From assembly GCA_963695835.1 (NCBI GenBank), contig CAVOHR010000003.1, positions 248,001-312,000 on the forward strand: a stretch of DNA of 64,000 bases, read 5' to 3'. The stretch is from VRUE01 sp963695835 (GTDB lineage Bacteria > Actinomycetota > Thermoleophilia > Solirubrobacterales > 70-9). Positions 18,055 through 26,191 of the stretch are shown here, in pieces. The number at the start of each line of letters is the position of its first letter. Positions within the stretch are counted from its first letter, which is position 1. The position numbers and the translations under genes are program-made. Under the pieces are notes generated by a model. The model saw only the letters and a program-made list of their open reading frames with translations, was not told the origin of the DNA and searched no databases.

Positions 18055-18721
18055 GCAGTCGAAGACCCACCAGCGCCGCCTCGCGCGCTCGCGGCGCCTC
18101 TTCGCCTTCGACCGCGGGCTCGGCAGCCGCTTCGTGGCCGGCGCCGACGAGGCGGGCCGTGGCTGCCTCGCCGGGCCGCTGGTCGCCGCCGCGGTGCTGA
18201 TCGACTACGAGTCGCTCTCGCGCTCCGACCGCCGCGCGCTGGCCGGCCTGCACGACTCGAAGCAGATGAAGCCCGAGAAGCGGGAGGAGCTGTACCCGGC
18301 GGTGCTGCGCGCCGCGGCTCGGGTCAGCATCGCCGTCCGCTGCGTGCGCGGGATCGACGGCCGCGGCCTGCACGTGACCAACATCGAGGCGCTGGCCAGC
18401 GCTCTGGAGCGGCTGGCGCCCGGCGAGGAGGCGACCTGCCTGGTCGACGGCTTCTCGCTGCGCGGGTGCGGGGTCCCGCACCGCGCCGTGGTCGAGGGCG
18501 ACGGGACCAGCGCCGCGATCGCCGCCGCCTCGGTGATCGCCAAGGTCAGCCGCGACCGCTACATGCACGGCGCCGCCCGCCGGCACCCCGGCTGGGGCTT
18601 CGAGGAGCACGTCGGCTACTCGACCCCCGAGCACCGCGCGGCGATCGAGCAGCTCGGCATCTCGCCGCTGCACCGCCGCTCGTTCCGGTCGGTCGCCTAC
18701 TCGCAGCTCGAGCTGGCGTAG
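17948..18721 (+). CDS. rnhB: Ribonuclease HII (start uncertain)
   Basis: Removes ribonucleotides from DNA and RNA of RNA-DNA hybrids. The conserved part begins at FVAGADEAGRGCLAGPLVAAAV (the first catalytic D-E pair), then LHDSKQMKPEKREELY, VDGFSL and GDGTSAAIAAASVIAKVSRDRYM. No ATG, GTG or TTG lies in frame between the lepB stop (18054) and the conserved region. The only upstream start is the GTG at 17948, which would overlap lepB by about 107 bases in another frame. Real translation probably starts near 18056 with an unusual codon, or the sequence has an error there. Confidence 0.85.
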   Translation: MGRATTAVSGAPSPASGSSARPSPPTGRPTGSAPSRQSKTHQRRLARSRRLFAFDRGLGSRFVAGADEAGRGCLAGPLVAAAVLIDYESLSRSDRRALAGLHDSKQMKPEKREELYPAVLRAAARVSIAVRCVRGIDGRGLHVTNIEALASALERLAPGEEATCLVDGFSLRGCGVPHRAVVEGDGTSAAIAAASVIAKVSRDRYMHGAARRHPGWGFEEHVGYSTPEHRAAIEQLGISPLHRRSFRSVAYSQLELA

Positions 18722-18743
18722 GGCCCCGGCGCCAGCGCATCAG

Positions 18744-18768
18744 GTTTTCCACGTCATCGGTGGAAAAC
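18744..18768. terminator. Bidirectional terminator between rnhB and the YraN-like gene
   Basis: GTTTTCCAC (18744-18752) and its exact complement GTGGAAAAC (18760-18768) are separated by 7 bases. The hairpin lies between two convergent genes, and its stem contains T4 on one strand and A4 on the other, so it can serve both directions. Confidence 0.6.
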
Positions 18769-18777
18769 GCGATGTGA

Positions 18778-19155
18778 TTAGAAGGCTCCTTCGAGGTGCT
18801 CGTAGTCGACGACGCGGCCGGCGCGGCCGAAGCTGACGCCGACCGCGTCGAAGCGGATCTCGACGTAGCGGGGCAAGTCGCGGTGCTCGCCCATCCAGGC
18901 GGTCGCGAGGCGGCGGATGCGGCGCTGCTTGTCGCGGGTGACCGACAGGACCGGTCGCTCCGGGCCGAATACCGAGCCCTGCCGGCCCGCCTTGACCTCG
19001 ACGAAGACCAGCGTGCGACCGTCGAGGGCGACGAGGTCCAGCTCGCCGTAGCGGGTGCGGGCGTTGCGCTCTATCAGCTGCCATCCGGCCGCTCTCAGCC
19101 GCGCCGCGACCAGGCTCTCGGCCTGCTTCCCCAGCCGCTGTCGCCGCTCGGTCAT
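18778..19155 (-). CDS. YraN family endonuclease-like protein (UPF0102)
   Basis: A 125-residue member of UPF0102, a nuclease-fold family of unknown substrate often found beside rnhB and comM. It starts MTERRQRLGKQAESLVAARLRAAGW. The PD-(D/E)xK-like core is YGELDLVALDGRTLVFVEVKAG, with Asp, Glu and Lys as expected. It converges on rnhB and diverges from the ComM-like gene across 112 bases. Confidence 0.88.
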   Translation of the reverse strand: MTERRQRLGKQAESLVAARLRAAGWQLIERNARTRYGELDLVALDGRTLVFVEVKAGRQGSVFGPERPVLSVTRDKQRRIRRLATAWMGEHRDLPRYVEIRFDAVGVSFGRAGRVVDYEHLEGAF

Positions 19156-19267
19156 CGGTAGCGACGGTAGGGGAAGGCTCGCCCTCATGCCTTTTTTCAC
19201 ATTGAGGGTGCAGACAAATTCCAATCTGCGCACCACACGCGCGCCGGGACCCGCGAGCGTCCCCGCC

Positions 19268-20761
19268 ATGCTCGCCACGACGCGGACATTCACCCTCGAC
19301 GGCATCGCCGCCCGCCCGGTCCGGGTCGAGGTCGACGTCCACCGGGGCCTGCCCGCCTTCTCGGTCGTCGGCCTCCCCGACGCGGCGGTGCGGGAGGCGC
19401 GCGAGCGGGTGCGGGCGGCGCTCTCCAACTGCGGCTTCGACTTCCCCCTGCGGCGGATCGTCGCCAACCTCGCCCCGGCCAGCCTGCGCAAGGCGGGGCC
19501 GGGGCTCGACCTGCCGATCGCCGTCGCTCTGCTCGTCGCCTCGGGCCAGCTCGAGTGGGAGGCGCTGCCGCGGCTGGCGATGGTCGGCGAGCTGGCGCTC
19601 GACGGCGAGATCCGGCCGGTGCCGGGAGTGCTGGCGATCGCCGAGGCGGCGCGCGAGCTCGGCGCCGAGGCGATCGTCGTGCCGGCCGGCAACGGGCCCG
19701 AGGCGGCGCTGGCGGGCGAGATCGAGGTGCTGCCGCTCAACAGCCTCTCCCAGGTGCCGGCGCTGGCGGCGGGGGAGTGGCGGCCGCAGCGCCCCGATCC
19801 GCTGCCTCTGCCGCTGACGCCCGGTCCCGGCGGCCCCGACCTCGCCGACCTGCGCGGCCAGGTGCACCTGCGCTACGCGCTCGAGGTCGCCGCCGCCGGC
19901 GGCCACAGCATCCTCATGGTCGGCCCGCCGGGGGCCGGCAAGTCGCTGGCGGCGAGCCGCCTGCCCTCGATCCTGCCGCCGCTGGCACCGGGGGAGGCGC
20001 TCGAGGTGGCGCGGATCGCCAGCGCCTGCGGTCGCCTCGACGGCCGCCCGGCGGGAAGGCCGTTCCGGGCGCCGCACCACACCGTCTCGCCGTCGGGCCT
20101 GATCGGCGGCGGCAACCCGCCCGGCCCCGGCGAGGCGACGCTGGCCCATCGCGGCGTCCTCTTCCTCGACGAGCTCTGCGAGTTCCACCGCGACTCGCTG
20201 GAGGCGTTGCGGGCGCCGCTGGAGTCGGGCTGGGTCTCGATCGCCCGCGCCGGCGCCTCGCGCCGGCTGCCCTGCCGCTTCATGCTCGTCGCCGCCGCCA
20301 ACCCCTGCCCCTGCGGGCGCGGCGAGAGCGACCCGGAGTGCAGCTGCGCGCCGCTCGACGTGCGCCGCTACCAGGGCAAGCTGAGCGGCGCCCTCGCCGA
20401 CCGCATCGACCTGCTGGTGCCGATCCGCCAGCCGAGCGCCGAGGAGATCGGCGGCCCGCCCGGCGAGCCCTCCGGCGCGGTCCGCGAGCGGGTCGCGGCG
20501 GCGCGCGAACTCCAGCAGCGCCGGCTGGGGCCGGGACGCTGCAACGCCGAGATGACTCCCGGCGAGGCGCGCGAGTGCGTCCTCTCCGACGCCGCCGCCG
20601 CGCTGCTGGCCGACGCCTACTCGCGCCGCCGGCTCAGCGGCCGCGCCCACGACCGGGTGCTGCGGCTGGCGCGGACGGTCGCCGACCTGGCCGGCGCCGA
20701 GACGGTCGCGCGCGAGCAGATGGCGCAGGCACTGCAACTGAGGAGGAGGGACCATGAGTGA
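19268..20761 (+). CDS. YifB/ComM family Mg-chelatase-like AAA+ ATPase
   Basis: A 497-residue AAA+ protein. ComM is a branch-migration helicase in natural transformation. From ATG 19268 the N-terminal Lon-like fold begins (LDGIAARPVRVEVDVHRGLPAFSVVGLPDAAVREARERV). The ATPase core follows with Walker A GPPGAGKS, APHHTVSPSGLIGGG, Walker B GVLFLDELCEF, NPCPCG, and YQGKLSGALADRIDLLV. The C-terminal domain has RLSGRAHDRVLRLARTVADL. It overlaps dprA by 8 bases, which supports a shared role in DNA uptake and recombination. Confidence 0.92.
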   Translation: MLATTRTFTLDGIAARPVRVEVDVHRGLPAFSVVGLPDAAVREARERVRAALSNCGFDFPLRRIVANLAPASLRKAGPGLDLPIAVALLVASGQLEWEALPRLAMVGELALDGEIRPVPGVLAIAEAARELGAEAIVVPAGNGPEAALAGEIEVLPLNSLSQVPALAAGEWRPQRPDPLPLPLTPGPGGPDLADLRGQVHLRYALEVAAAGGHSILMVGPPGAGKSLAASRLPSILPPLAPGEALEVARIASACGRLDGRPAGRPFRAPHHTVSPSGLIGGGNPPGPGEATLAHRGVLFLDELCEFHRDSLEALRAPLESGWVSIARAGASRRLPCRFMLVAAANPCPCGRGESDPECSCAPLDVRRYQGKLSGALADRIDLLVPIRQPSAEEIGGPPGEPSGAVRERVAAARELQQRRLGPGRCNAEMTPGEARECVLSDAAAALLADAYSRRRLSGRAHDRVLRLARTVADLAGAETVAREQMAQALQLRRRDHE

Positions 20762-21872
20762 ACCGAATGCGTGTCCGGATTGCTTGCGGCGGGCGCGGCT
20801 GCTGGCGCACCTGGCGCCGTACATCGAGAAATTGGCCACCGGCAAGCCGGGGTCGCGCTCGCCGGAGCTGCTGCGGCTCTCCAACGAGGACCTCGCCGCG
20901 GTCGCCGCGCCGAAGGTCGCCGAGCAGGTGCTGCACCGGCTCGCGGCCGTGCCCGAGGCCAGGTTGCGAGCCGACCTGGAGGCGGCGGAGTGCTGGGCCT
21001 GCTGCCGCCACGACGCGCTCTACCCGGTCGCCCTGCGCGATGCCGCCGACGCCCCCTGGGCGCTGATCGGCCGAGGCGATCCGGCGCTCCTGGAGGGGTT
21101 GGAGGCGTCTCAGGCGGTGACCGTGGTCGGGGCGCGGCGCGCCAGCACCTACGGGCGCGAGGTCGCCCGCGAGCTGGGCCGCGAGCTGGCCGCGGCCGGC
21201 CTGGTCGTCGTCAGCGGCCTCGCCTTCGGCATCGACGCCTGCGCCCACCGCGGCGCGCTGGAAGGCGGCCTCACCTTCGCGGTGCTCGGCTGCGGCGCCG
21301 ACGTCGCCTACCCGGCGGCCCACCGCTCGCTCTGGCGGCGGATCGGGGAGGCCGGCCTGGTCCTCTCCGAGCTGCCGCCGCGGACCGGCGCCTGGCGCTG
21401 GACCTTCCCGGCGCGCAACCGGATCATGGCCGCGCTGGGGGCGATGACGGTCGTGGTCGAGGCGGCGGAGCGGTCGGGATCGCTGATCACCGCCGACCTG
21501 GCGATCGATCTCGGTCGCGACCTCGGCGCCGTGCCGGGCCCGGTCGGCTCGCGGCTCTCTGCCGGGCCGAACAACCTGCTCGCCGGCGGCGCCTGCGTCG
21601 TCCGCGGCGCCCAGGACGTGCTCGACGCGATGCTCGGGCCGGGGGCGCGGCGGATCGAGCGCACCGGCCCGCCGCTCGAGCCTCGCTCCCTGGCGGTGCT
21701 CGAGGCGCTCGAGCTGGGCGCCGAGACCAGCGACGCGATCGCCGCCGGGCTGAACCTCGGCGGCGCCGAGACCGCCGCCGCCCTCGCCGACCTCGAGGCG
21801 GGGGGCTACGTCACCTGCTCGATGGTCGGTATCTATTCGCGCACCACCCTGAAACCGCCGGCGGACATCTAG
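20754..21872 (+). CDS. dprA: DNA-processing protein DprA
   Basis: DprA loads RecA on incoming single-stranded DNA. The Rossmann-like core is clear: VTVVGARRASTYGREVARELGRELA, VVSGLAFGIDACAHRGAL, VLGCGADVAYPAAHRSLWRRI, LSELPP, FPARNRIMAALG, and EAAERSGSLITADLAIDLGRDLGAVPG. The C-terminal winged helix (TSDAIAAGLNLGGAETAAALADLEAGGYV) is present. The N-terminal 60 residues are family-variable and start with a Cys pair (CPDCLRR). 372 residues. Its TAG overlaps the probable thiD -10 box. Confidence 0.93.
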   Translation: MSEPNACPDCLRRARLLAHLAPYIEKLATGKPGSRSPELLRLSNEDLAAVAAPKVAEQVLHRLAAVPEARLRADLEAAECWACCRHDALYPVALRDAADAPWALIGRGDPALLEGLEASQAVTVVGARRASTYGREVARELGRELAAAGLVVVSGLAFGIDACAHRGALEGGLTFAVLGCGADVAYPAAHRSLWRRIGEAGLVLSELPPRTGAWRWTFPARNRIMAALGAMTVVVEAAERSGSLITADLAIDLGRDLGAVPGPVGSRLSAGPNNLLAGGACVVRGAQDVLDAMLGPGARRIERTGPPLEPRSLAVLEALELGAETSDAIAAGLNLGGAETAAALADLEAGGYVTCSMVGIYSRTTLKPPADI

Positions 21873-21875
21873 GCT
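21870..21875 (+). promoter_or_regulatory. -10 box (TAGGCT) of thiD
   Basis: TAGGCT ends 6 bases before the thiD ATG at 21882 and its TAG is also the dprA stop codon. The spacing is that of a leaderless transcript. Confidence 0.4.
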
Positions 21876-21881
21876 GCCGAC

Positions 21882-22712
21882 ATGCGCACCGAGCCCCACT
21901 TCCCGACCGTCCTCTCGATCGCCGGCTCCGATTCGGGCGGGGGCGCCGGCATCCAGGCGGACCTGAAGGCGTTCGCCGCCTGTGGCGTGTACGGGACGAC
22001 GGCAATCACCGCAATCACCGCGCAGAACACGGTTGGCGTCAGCGCTGTCGAGCCGATCTCCCCGATGATGATCGTCGCCCAGGTGCGAGCGGTGGTCGAG
22101 GACATCGGCGTCGACGCGGTCAAGGTCGGCATGCTCGGCACGGCGGAGACGGTGAGGGCGGTCGTGGAGGCTCTCGACCTCGTCGGAGACGCTCCGGTCG
22201 TCGTCGATCCGGTAATGGTCGCCGAGAGCGGCGCGGTCCTGCTGGATGACGATGCGAGGACGGCCCTGATCGAGGACCTGCTGCCCCTGGCGGAGGTGGT
22301 CACTCCGAACATCCCCGAGGCCCGTGCCTTGACGGGCGCACCCGAGAGCGACTCGCAGGAGGACCTGGCCCGAGAGGTTCTGGCGCTCGGGCCCGAAGCG
22401 GTCGTCGTCACCGGTGGCCACAGCGAGCAGGTCGTCGACGTGTACTTCGACGGCGTCAACGCCGCCGCCATTCACGGCAAGCGCTACCCCGACGGTGCCG
22501 CGCACGGCTCCGGCTGCACGCACTCGTCGGCACTGGCGGCGATGTTCGCGCTGGGCCGCAATCCCCTGCGGGCGGCGGAGCGGGCACGGCAGATCACCGA
22601 GGAGGCGATCCGCACCGGCCTGCGCGAGATCGGGCAGGGGCCGGGCCCGGTCGACATCTTCGACCTGAAGGGCTCAGAGGCCGCCATTAGGCGTCCCCGC
22701 TCTGCCGAGTAG
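21882..22712 (+). CDS. thiD: Hydroxymethylpyrimidine/phosphomethylpyrimidine kinase
   Basis: Two-step kinase that makes HMP-pyrophosphate for thiamine synthesis. The ribokinase-fold signatures are SIAGSDSGGGAGIQADLKAF at the N-terminus, DAVKVGMLGTAETV, VVDPVMVAESGAVLL, TPNIPEARALTG and the anion hole plus catalytic Asp in DGAAHGSGCTHSSALAAMFALG. 276 residues, full length. No other thiamine gene or TPP riboswitch is visible nearby. ilvD follows on the same strand with its own promoter-like box. Confidence 0.93.
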   Translation: MRTEPHFPTVLSIAGSDSGGGAGIQADLKAFAACGVYGTTAITAITAQNTVGVSAVEPISPMMIVAQVRAVVEDIGVDAVKVGMLGTAETVRAVVEALDLVGDAPVVVDPVMVAESGAVLLDDDARTALIEDLLPLAEVVTPNIPEARALTGAPESDSQEDLAREVLALGPEAVVVTGGHSEQVVDVYFDGVNAAAIHGKRYPDGAAHGSGCTHSSALAAMFALGRNPLRAAERARQITEEAIRTGLREIGQGPGPVDIFDLKGSEAAIRRPRSAE

Positions 22713-22732
22713 CCGGGCGATCACCGCGTCAG

Positions 22733-22738
22733 TAGATT
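22733..22738 (+). promoter_or_regulatory. -10 box (TAGATT) of ilvD
   Basis: TAGATT ends 6 bases before the ilvD ATG at 22745; no Shine-Dalgarno is present. This is leaderless-type spacing. Confidence 0.45.
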
Positions 22739-22744
22739 CCAAGC

Positions 22745-24439
22745 ATGACCACGAACGGCGCCACCGCGACCAAGCTCCCACGTCCACGCTCGAGCGTCGT
22801 CTTCGACGGCCCCGACCGCGCCCACGCGCGCGCCTACATGAAGGGCATCGGCTTCGACGACGACGCGCTCAGCCGGCCGACGGTCGGCATCGCCAACACC
22901 TGGACCGAGGCGATGCCCTGCAACTTCCACCTGCGCGGCCTGGCCGAGCACGTCAAGGAGGGGGTGCGTGCCGCCGGCGGCACGCCGATGGAGTTCAACA
23001 CGGTCGCGATCTCCGACGGGATCACGATGGGAACCCAGGGGATGAAGGCCTCGCTGATCAGCCGCGAGGTGATCGCCGACTCGATTGAGCTGATGGCGCG
23101 CGGCTACCAGTTCGACGCGATCGTCACCCTCTGCGCCTGCGACAAGACGATCCCCGGCTGCGCGATGGCGCTGGCCCGGCTCGACGTCCCCTCGGTGGTG
23201 CTCTACGGCGGTTCGATCGCGCCCGGCCGCTGGCACGGCCGCGACGTCACCATCCTCGACGTCTTCGAGGCGATCGGTGCCCACGCGGCCGGCGACATGA
23301 GCGACGAGGAACTGAACGAGCTGGAGGGCGTGGCGAGCCCCGGCGCCGGCGCCTGCGGCGGTCAGTTCACCGCCAACACGATGGCCTGCGCCTTCGAGGC
23401 GCTGGGGATCAGCCCGGGCGGCTCGGCGATGGTGCCGGCCGAAGACGACGAGAAGGGCACGGTCGCCGAGAAGATCGGCGAGCTGGTGATGAACGTCCTC
23501 GCCAAGGACCTGCGGCCGAGCCGGGTGATCAGCCGCGAGTCGCTGGAGAACGCGATCGCCTGCGTCTGCGCCTCGGGCGGCTCGACCAACGGCGTCCTGC
23601 ACCTGCTGGCGCTGGCCCACGAGACGGGGATCGAGCTGAGCATCGACGACTTCGAGCGGATCTCGCGGGCGACGCCGCTGCTCGCCGACCTCAAGCCCGG
23701 TGGGCGATTCGTCGCCACCGACCTCTACCGGGCGGGCGGCGTGCCGCTGATCCTCAAGCGGCTGGCCGAAGCCGGGATCCTGCACGGCGGCGCCCTCACG
23801 GTTACCGGCCGCACGATCGGCGAGGAGGCAGAAGCGGCGAGCGAAGCCGAGGGGCAGGAGGTGGTCCGGCCGCTGTCGGACCCGCTCAAGTCCGGAGGCG
23901 GCCTGGCGATCCTGCGCGGCAACCTCGCGCCGGAGGGCGCGGTGGTCAAGCTCGCCGGCACCGAGCGGACCAGGCAGACCGGTCCGGCGCGGGTGTTCGA
24001 GTCCGAAGAAGAGTGCTTCCGCGCCGTCAAGGAACAGAAGATCCGCCCCGGCGACATCGTCGTGATCCGCAACGAGGGCCCGGCCGGCGGGCCCGGGATG
24101 CGGGAGATGCTCCAGGTGACCGCGGCGCTGGTCGGCGAGGGCCTCGGCGAGCACGTCGCGCTGCTGACCGACGGCCGCTTCTCTGGCGCGACCCGCGGCC
24201 TGATGGTCGGTCACGTCGCTCCGGAGGCGGTCAAGGGCGGCCCGATCGCCGCGATCCGGGAGGGAGACGAGATCAGCCTCGACGTCGATGCCCGCCGCCT
24301 CGACCTCGCCCTCTCCGACGAGGAGATCGCCAGGCGGGTGGCCGAGTACGAGCCGCCCCCGCCGCTCTACGAGCGCGGCGTGATGGCCAAGTACGCGGCG
24401 TCCGTCTCCTCGGCCGAACAGGGCGCGGTCACCACCTGA
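22745..24439 (+). CDS. ilvD: Dihydroxy-acid dehydratase
   Basis: Fe-S enzyme of valine, leucine and isoleucine synthesis that dehydrates 2,3-dihydroxy acids to 2-keto acids. Iron-sulfur ligand cysteines lie in ANTWTEAMPCNFHL, TLCACDKTIPGCAMAL and GAGACGGQFTANTMACAFEALG. The C-terminal half contains GPGMREMLQVTAAL and LLTDGRFSGATRGLMVGHVAPEA with the catalytic Ser. 564 residues. Its stop codon is the first base triplet of a 14-bp inverted repeat shared with the convergent hydrolase gene. Confidence 0.96.
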   Translation: MTTNGATATKLPRPRSSVVFDGPDRAHARAYMKGIGFDDDALSRPTVGIANTWTEAMPCNFHLRGLAEHVKEGVRAAGGTPMEFNTVAISDGITMGTQGMKASLISREVIADSIELMARGYQFDAIVTLCACDKTIPGCAMALARLDVPSVVLYGGSIAPGRWHGRDVTILDVFEAIGAHAAGDMSDEELNELEGVASPGAGACGGQFTANTMACAFEALGISPGGSAMVPAEDDEKGTVAEKIGELVMNVLAKDLRPSRVISRESLENAIACVCASGGSTNGVLHLLALAHETGIELSIDDFERISRATPLLADLKPGGRFVATDLYRAGGVPLILKRLAEAGILHGGALTVTGRTIGEEAEAASEAEGQEVVRPLSDPLKSGGGLAILRGNLAPEGAVVKLAGTERTRQTGPARVFESEEECFRAVKEQKIRPGDIVVIRNEGPAGGPGMREMLQVTAALVGEGLGEHVALLTDGRFSGATRGLMVGHVAPEAVKGGPIAAIREGDEISLDVDARRLDLALSDEEIARRVAEYEPPPPLYERGVMAKYAASVSSAEQGAVTT

Positions 24440-24533
24440 CGGACTAGAGCGGCGCATATCGGCGTCCTCGGTCGCTCGCGTGCAGAGCACGCCACGCTCC
24501 CTGCGTCCTTGATCTGCTTGCTCTAGTCCGTCA
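24437..24533. terminator. Inverted repeat joining two convergent stop codons
   Basis: TGACGGACTAGAGC (24437-24450) and its exact complement (24520-24533) are 69 bases apart. The ilvD TGA lies in the left arm and the hydrolase TAG (minus strand) in the right arm. A transcript from either side can form this stem. There is no T-run, so termination by it is inference. Confidence 0.4.
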
Positions 24534-25434
24534 GGAAGTCGTCGAGTAGGGCGTTGAAGCGCGCGGGCCGCTCCATCTGCGGCACGTGGCCGGTCCGCTC
24601 GAACAGCTCCAGGCGCGAGCTCGGGATCAGGCGGTGGTAGCCGATCGCCGCCTCGACCGGGACGAGCCGGTCGTGCATGCCCCAGACCACCAGGGTCGGG
24701 ATCTCGATCTCGGTCAGGCGGTGGCGGGTGTCGTAGCCGCCGATCGCCCGGATCGCGTCCGGGAAGCCGGGACTGCGGATCCCCGGGTCCATCTGCTCGG
24801 CCAGCAGCTCCGGCCGCACCCGGTTCGGGTAGCGGAGGAGGTTGCCGAAGGCGACCTGGCGCGCCCGCGCCCGGGTCAGCCAGGTCTCGCGACGGCCGGC
24901 CAGGAACGGCACCACCGCTTCGAACAGCCGCACCTGCGCCTCGCGTTTCCGCCCTTCGGTCTCGGCGAAGCTGATCCCGGCGGCGGAGACGAGGACCATC
25001 CGGTCGAACCGGGAGGGCTGGTCGATCGTCGCCTCGGTCGAGACGAAGCCGCCCATCGAGTTGCCGACCAGCGCCGCGACCCGCTCGATCCCCAGCTTCT
25101 CGCAGAAGTCGTGGATCAGGCGACCGTAGGAGGGCATGTCGATCGGCCACGAGGGCATCGGGCTGTCGCCGAACCCGGGCAGGTCGAGCGCGATCGCCCG
25201 GTGGGTGCGGCCGAAGTGAGGGAGGTTCTCGAGCCAGTTGCGCCAGCAGCCCGCGAGGCCGTGGACGAAGAGGATCGGCTCGCCCTCGCCGATCTCGGCG
25301 TAGTTGACCTCGGCGCCCGGCAGCTGCACTCGGTGCAGGTGCTCGCGCCAGTCGATCTTCAGCCACTCGGGGTCGGCGTTTCCGTAGTCGCTGGCCGGGA
25401 AGTTCACCGACCCGCTCATCACAGCCTCAGGCAT
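24523..25434 (-). CDS. Alpha/beta hydrolase
   Basis: A 303-residue alpha/beta-fold hydrolase. The oxyanion region is ILFVHGLAGCWRNW, the nucleophile elbow GNSMGG (Ser), the acid in LVVWGMHDRLVPV and the histidine in FERTGHVPQMERP. The sequence best resembles carboxylesterase or meta-cleavage-product hydrolases, but the substrate cannot be told. It is cotranscribed with the upstream 5-FTHF cyclo-ligase-like gene, overlapping it by 8 bases. Transcription converges on ilvD. Confidence 0.85.
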   Translation of the reverse strand: MPEAVMSGSVNFPASDYGNADPEWLKIDWREHLHRVQLPGAEVNYAEIGEGEPILFVHGLAGCWRNWLENLPHFGRTHRAIALDLPGFGDSPMPSWPIDMPSYGRLIHDFCEKLGIERVAALVGNSMGGFVSTEATIDQPSRFDRMVLVSAAGISFAETEGRKREAQVRLFEAVVPFLAGRRETWLTRARARQVAFGNLLRYPNRVRPELLAEQMDPGIRSPGFPDAIRAIGGYDTRHRLTEIEIPTLVVWGMHDRLVPVEAAIGYHRLIPSSRLELFERTGHVPQMERPARFNALLDDFLTD

Positions 25435-26140
25435 AGCCCATCCTTTCCAGAATCGGGATCTCGCGGATCTGCGGCGGCTGCAGGTGGTCCCAGAGGATGC
25501 CGCGGGGGCGTTCGTACTGGCGCTCGACCTCGATCACCGCACGCGGCGTCGCGATCAGGTCGACCGGAAGGTCGTGGGAGATGACCGGCAGGTGCCGGCG
25601 CAGGATCTGGATCGGGTGGACGGTGGTGGCGACGGTCGTGTGGTCGTCGATCTTACCGGCGTCGATCAGGATTCCGTACTCGATGTCGTTGTAGCCGTCG
25701 CCCTTGCCGATCCGCGCGCCGCTGAGGTTGACGGCGACCGAGCCGCAGAGGACGAAGTCGATCTCCGGCAGGTCGTCGAGGGCGACCACCTTGCCGTGCT
25801 TCAGCGCGCCCTTGATCGTCGCCGCCTCCTTCATCGCCGATTTCGAGAGCCGCTTCGGCTCCAGCACGCGGAAGGGGTGAGGATCGCGCAGGCGGGGCAC
25901 GGCCATGATCAGCGTCTTGCCTTCCTCCAGCGCCATGCGCCGGGCCTGCGTCTGCGGCGAGTCGGGGTTGGCCTTGATCGCCCGCGCCCGCTTCCAGAGG
26001 CGGTGGCCGGCGAGCTTCTCGGCCGCCAGCTTGGCCCCGGCGAAGTTCGGGATCCGCCCCTCGGCGCCCGGGAAGCGGGAAACGCCCTCGCGGTCCATCG
26101 CCTTCCAGACCTCCTTGCGGACTTCCTCCTTGGAGCGCAC
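25427..26140 (-). CDS. 5-formyltetrahydrofolate cyclo-ligase family protein
   Basis: A 237-residue protein of the MTHFS-like family. Folate cyclo-ligases convert 5-formyl-THF to 5,10-methenyl-THF. The GTG at 26138-26140 starts SKEEVRKEVWKAMDREG. The nucleotide-binding part includes FAGAKLAAEKLAGHRLWKRA, and the substrate-loop region is NLSGARIGKGDGYNDIEYGIL, in the place of GxGxGYYD of the classical enzyme. This variant (about 240 residues with ARIGKGDGY) is a distant branch, so the reaction is less certain than the fold. Divergent from the L,D-transpeptidase gene over 51 bases. Confidence 0.75.
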   Translation of the reverse strand: MRSKEEVRKEVWKAMDREGVSRFPGAEGRIPNFAGAKLAAEKLAGHRLWKRARAIKANPDSPQTQARRMALEEGKTLIMAVPRLRDPHPFRVLEPKRLSKSAMKEAATIKGALKHGKVVALDDLPEIDFVLCGSVAVNLSGARIGKGDGYNDIEYGILIDAGKIDDHTTVATTVHPIQILRRHLPVISHDLPVDLIATPRAVIEVERQYERPRGILWDHLQPPQIREIPILERMGYA

Positions 26141-26179
26141 GCCGCAACGATATCCCTCGATACGACCGCCGCGCCTCCC

Positions 26180-26185
26180 TACACT
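26180..26185 (+). promoter_or_regulatory. -10 box (TACACT) of the L,D-transpeptidase gene
   Basis: TACACT ends 6 bases before the GTG at 26192, in the divergent gap with the cyclo-ligase-like gene. Confidence 0.45.
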
Positions 26186-26191
26186 CCCGGT

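Noticed and set aside
20634..22523. Minus-strand open frame of 629 codons opposite dprA and thiD
   Set aside because: Shadow frame; low-complexity composition and no motif.
21882..22712. A TPP riboswitch before thiD
   Set aside because: Only 9 bases separate dprA from thiD and no thi-box-like sequence is present.
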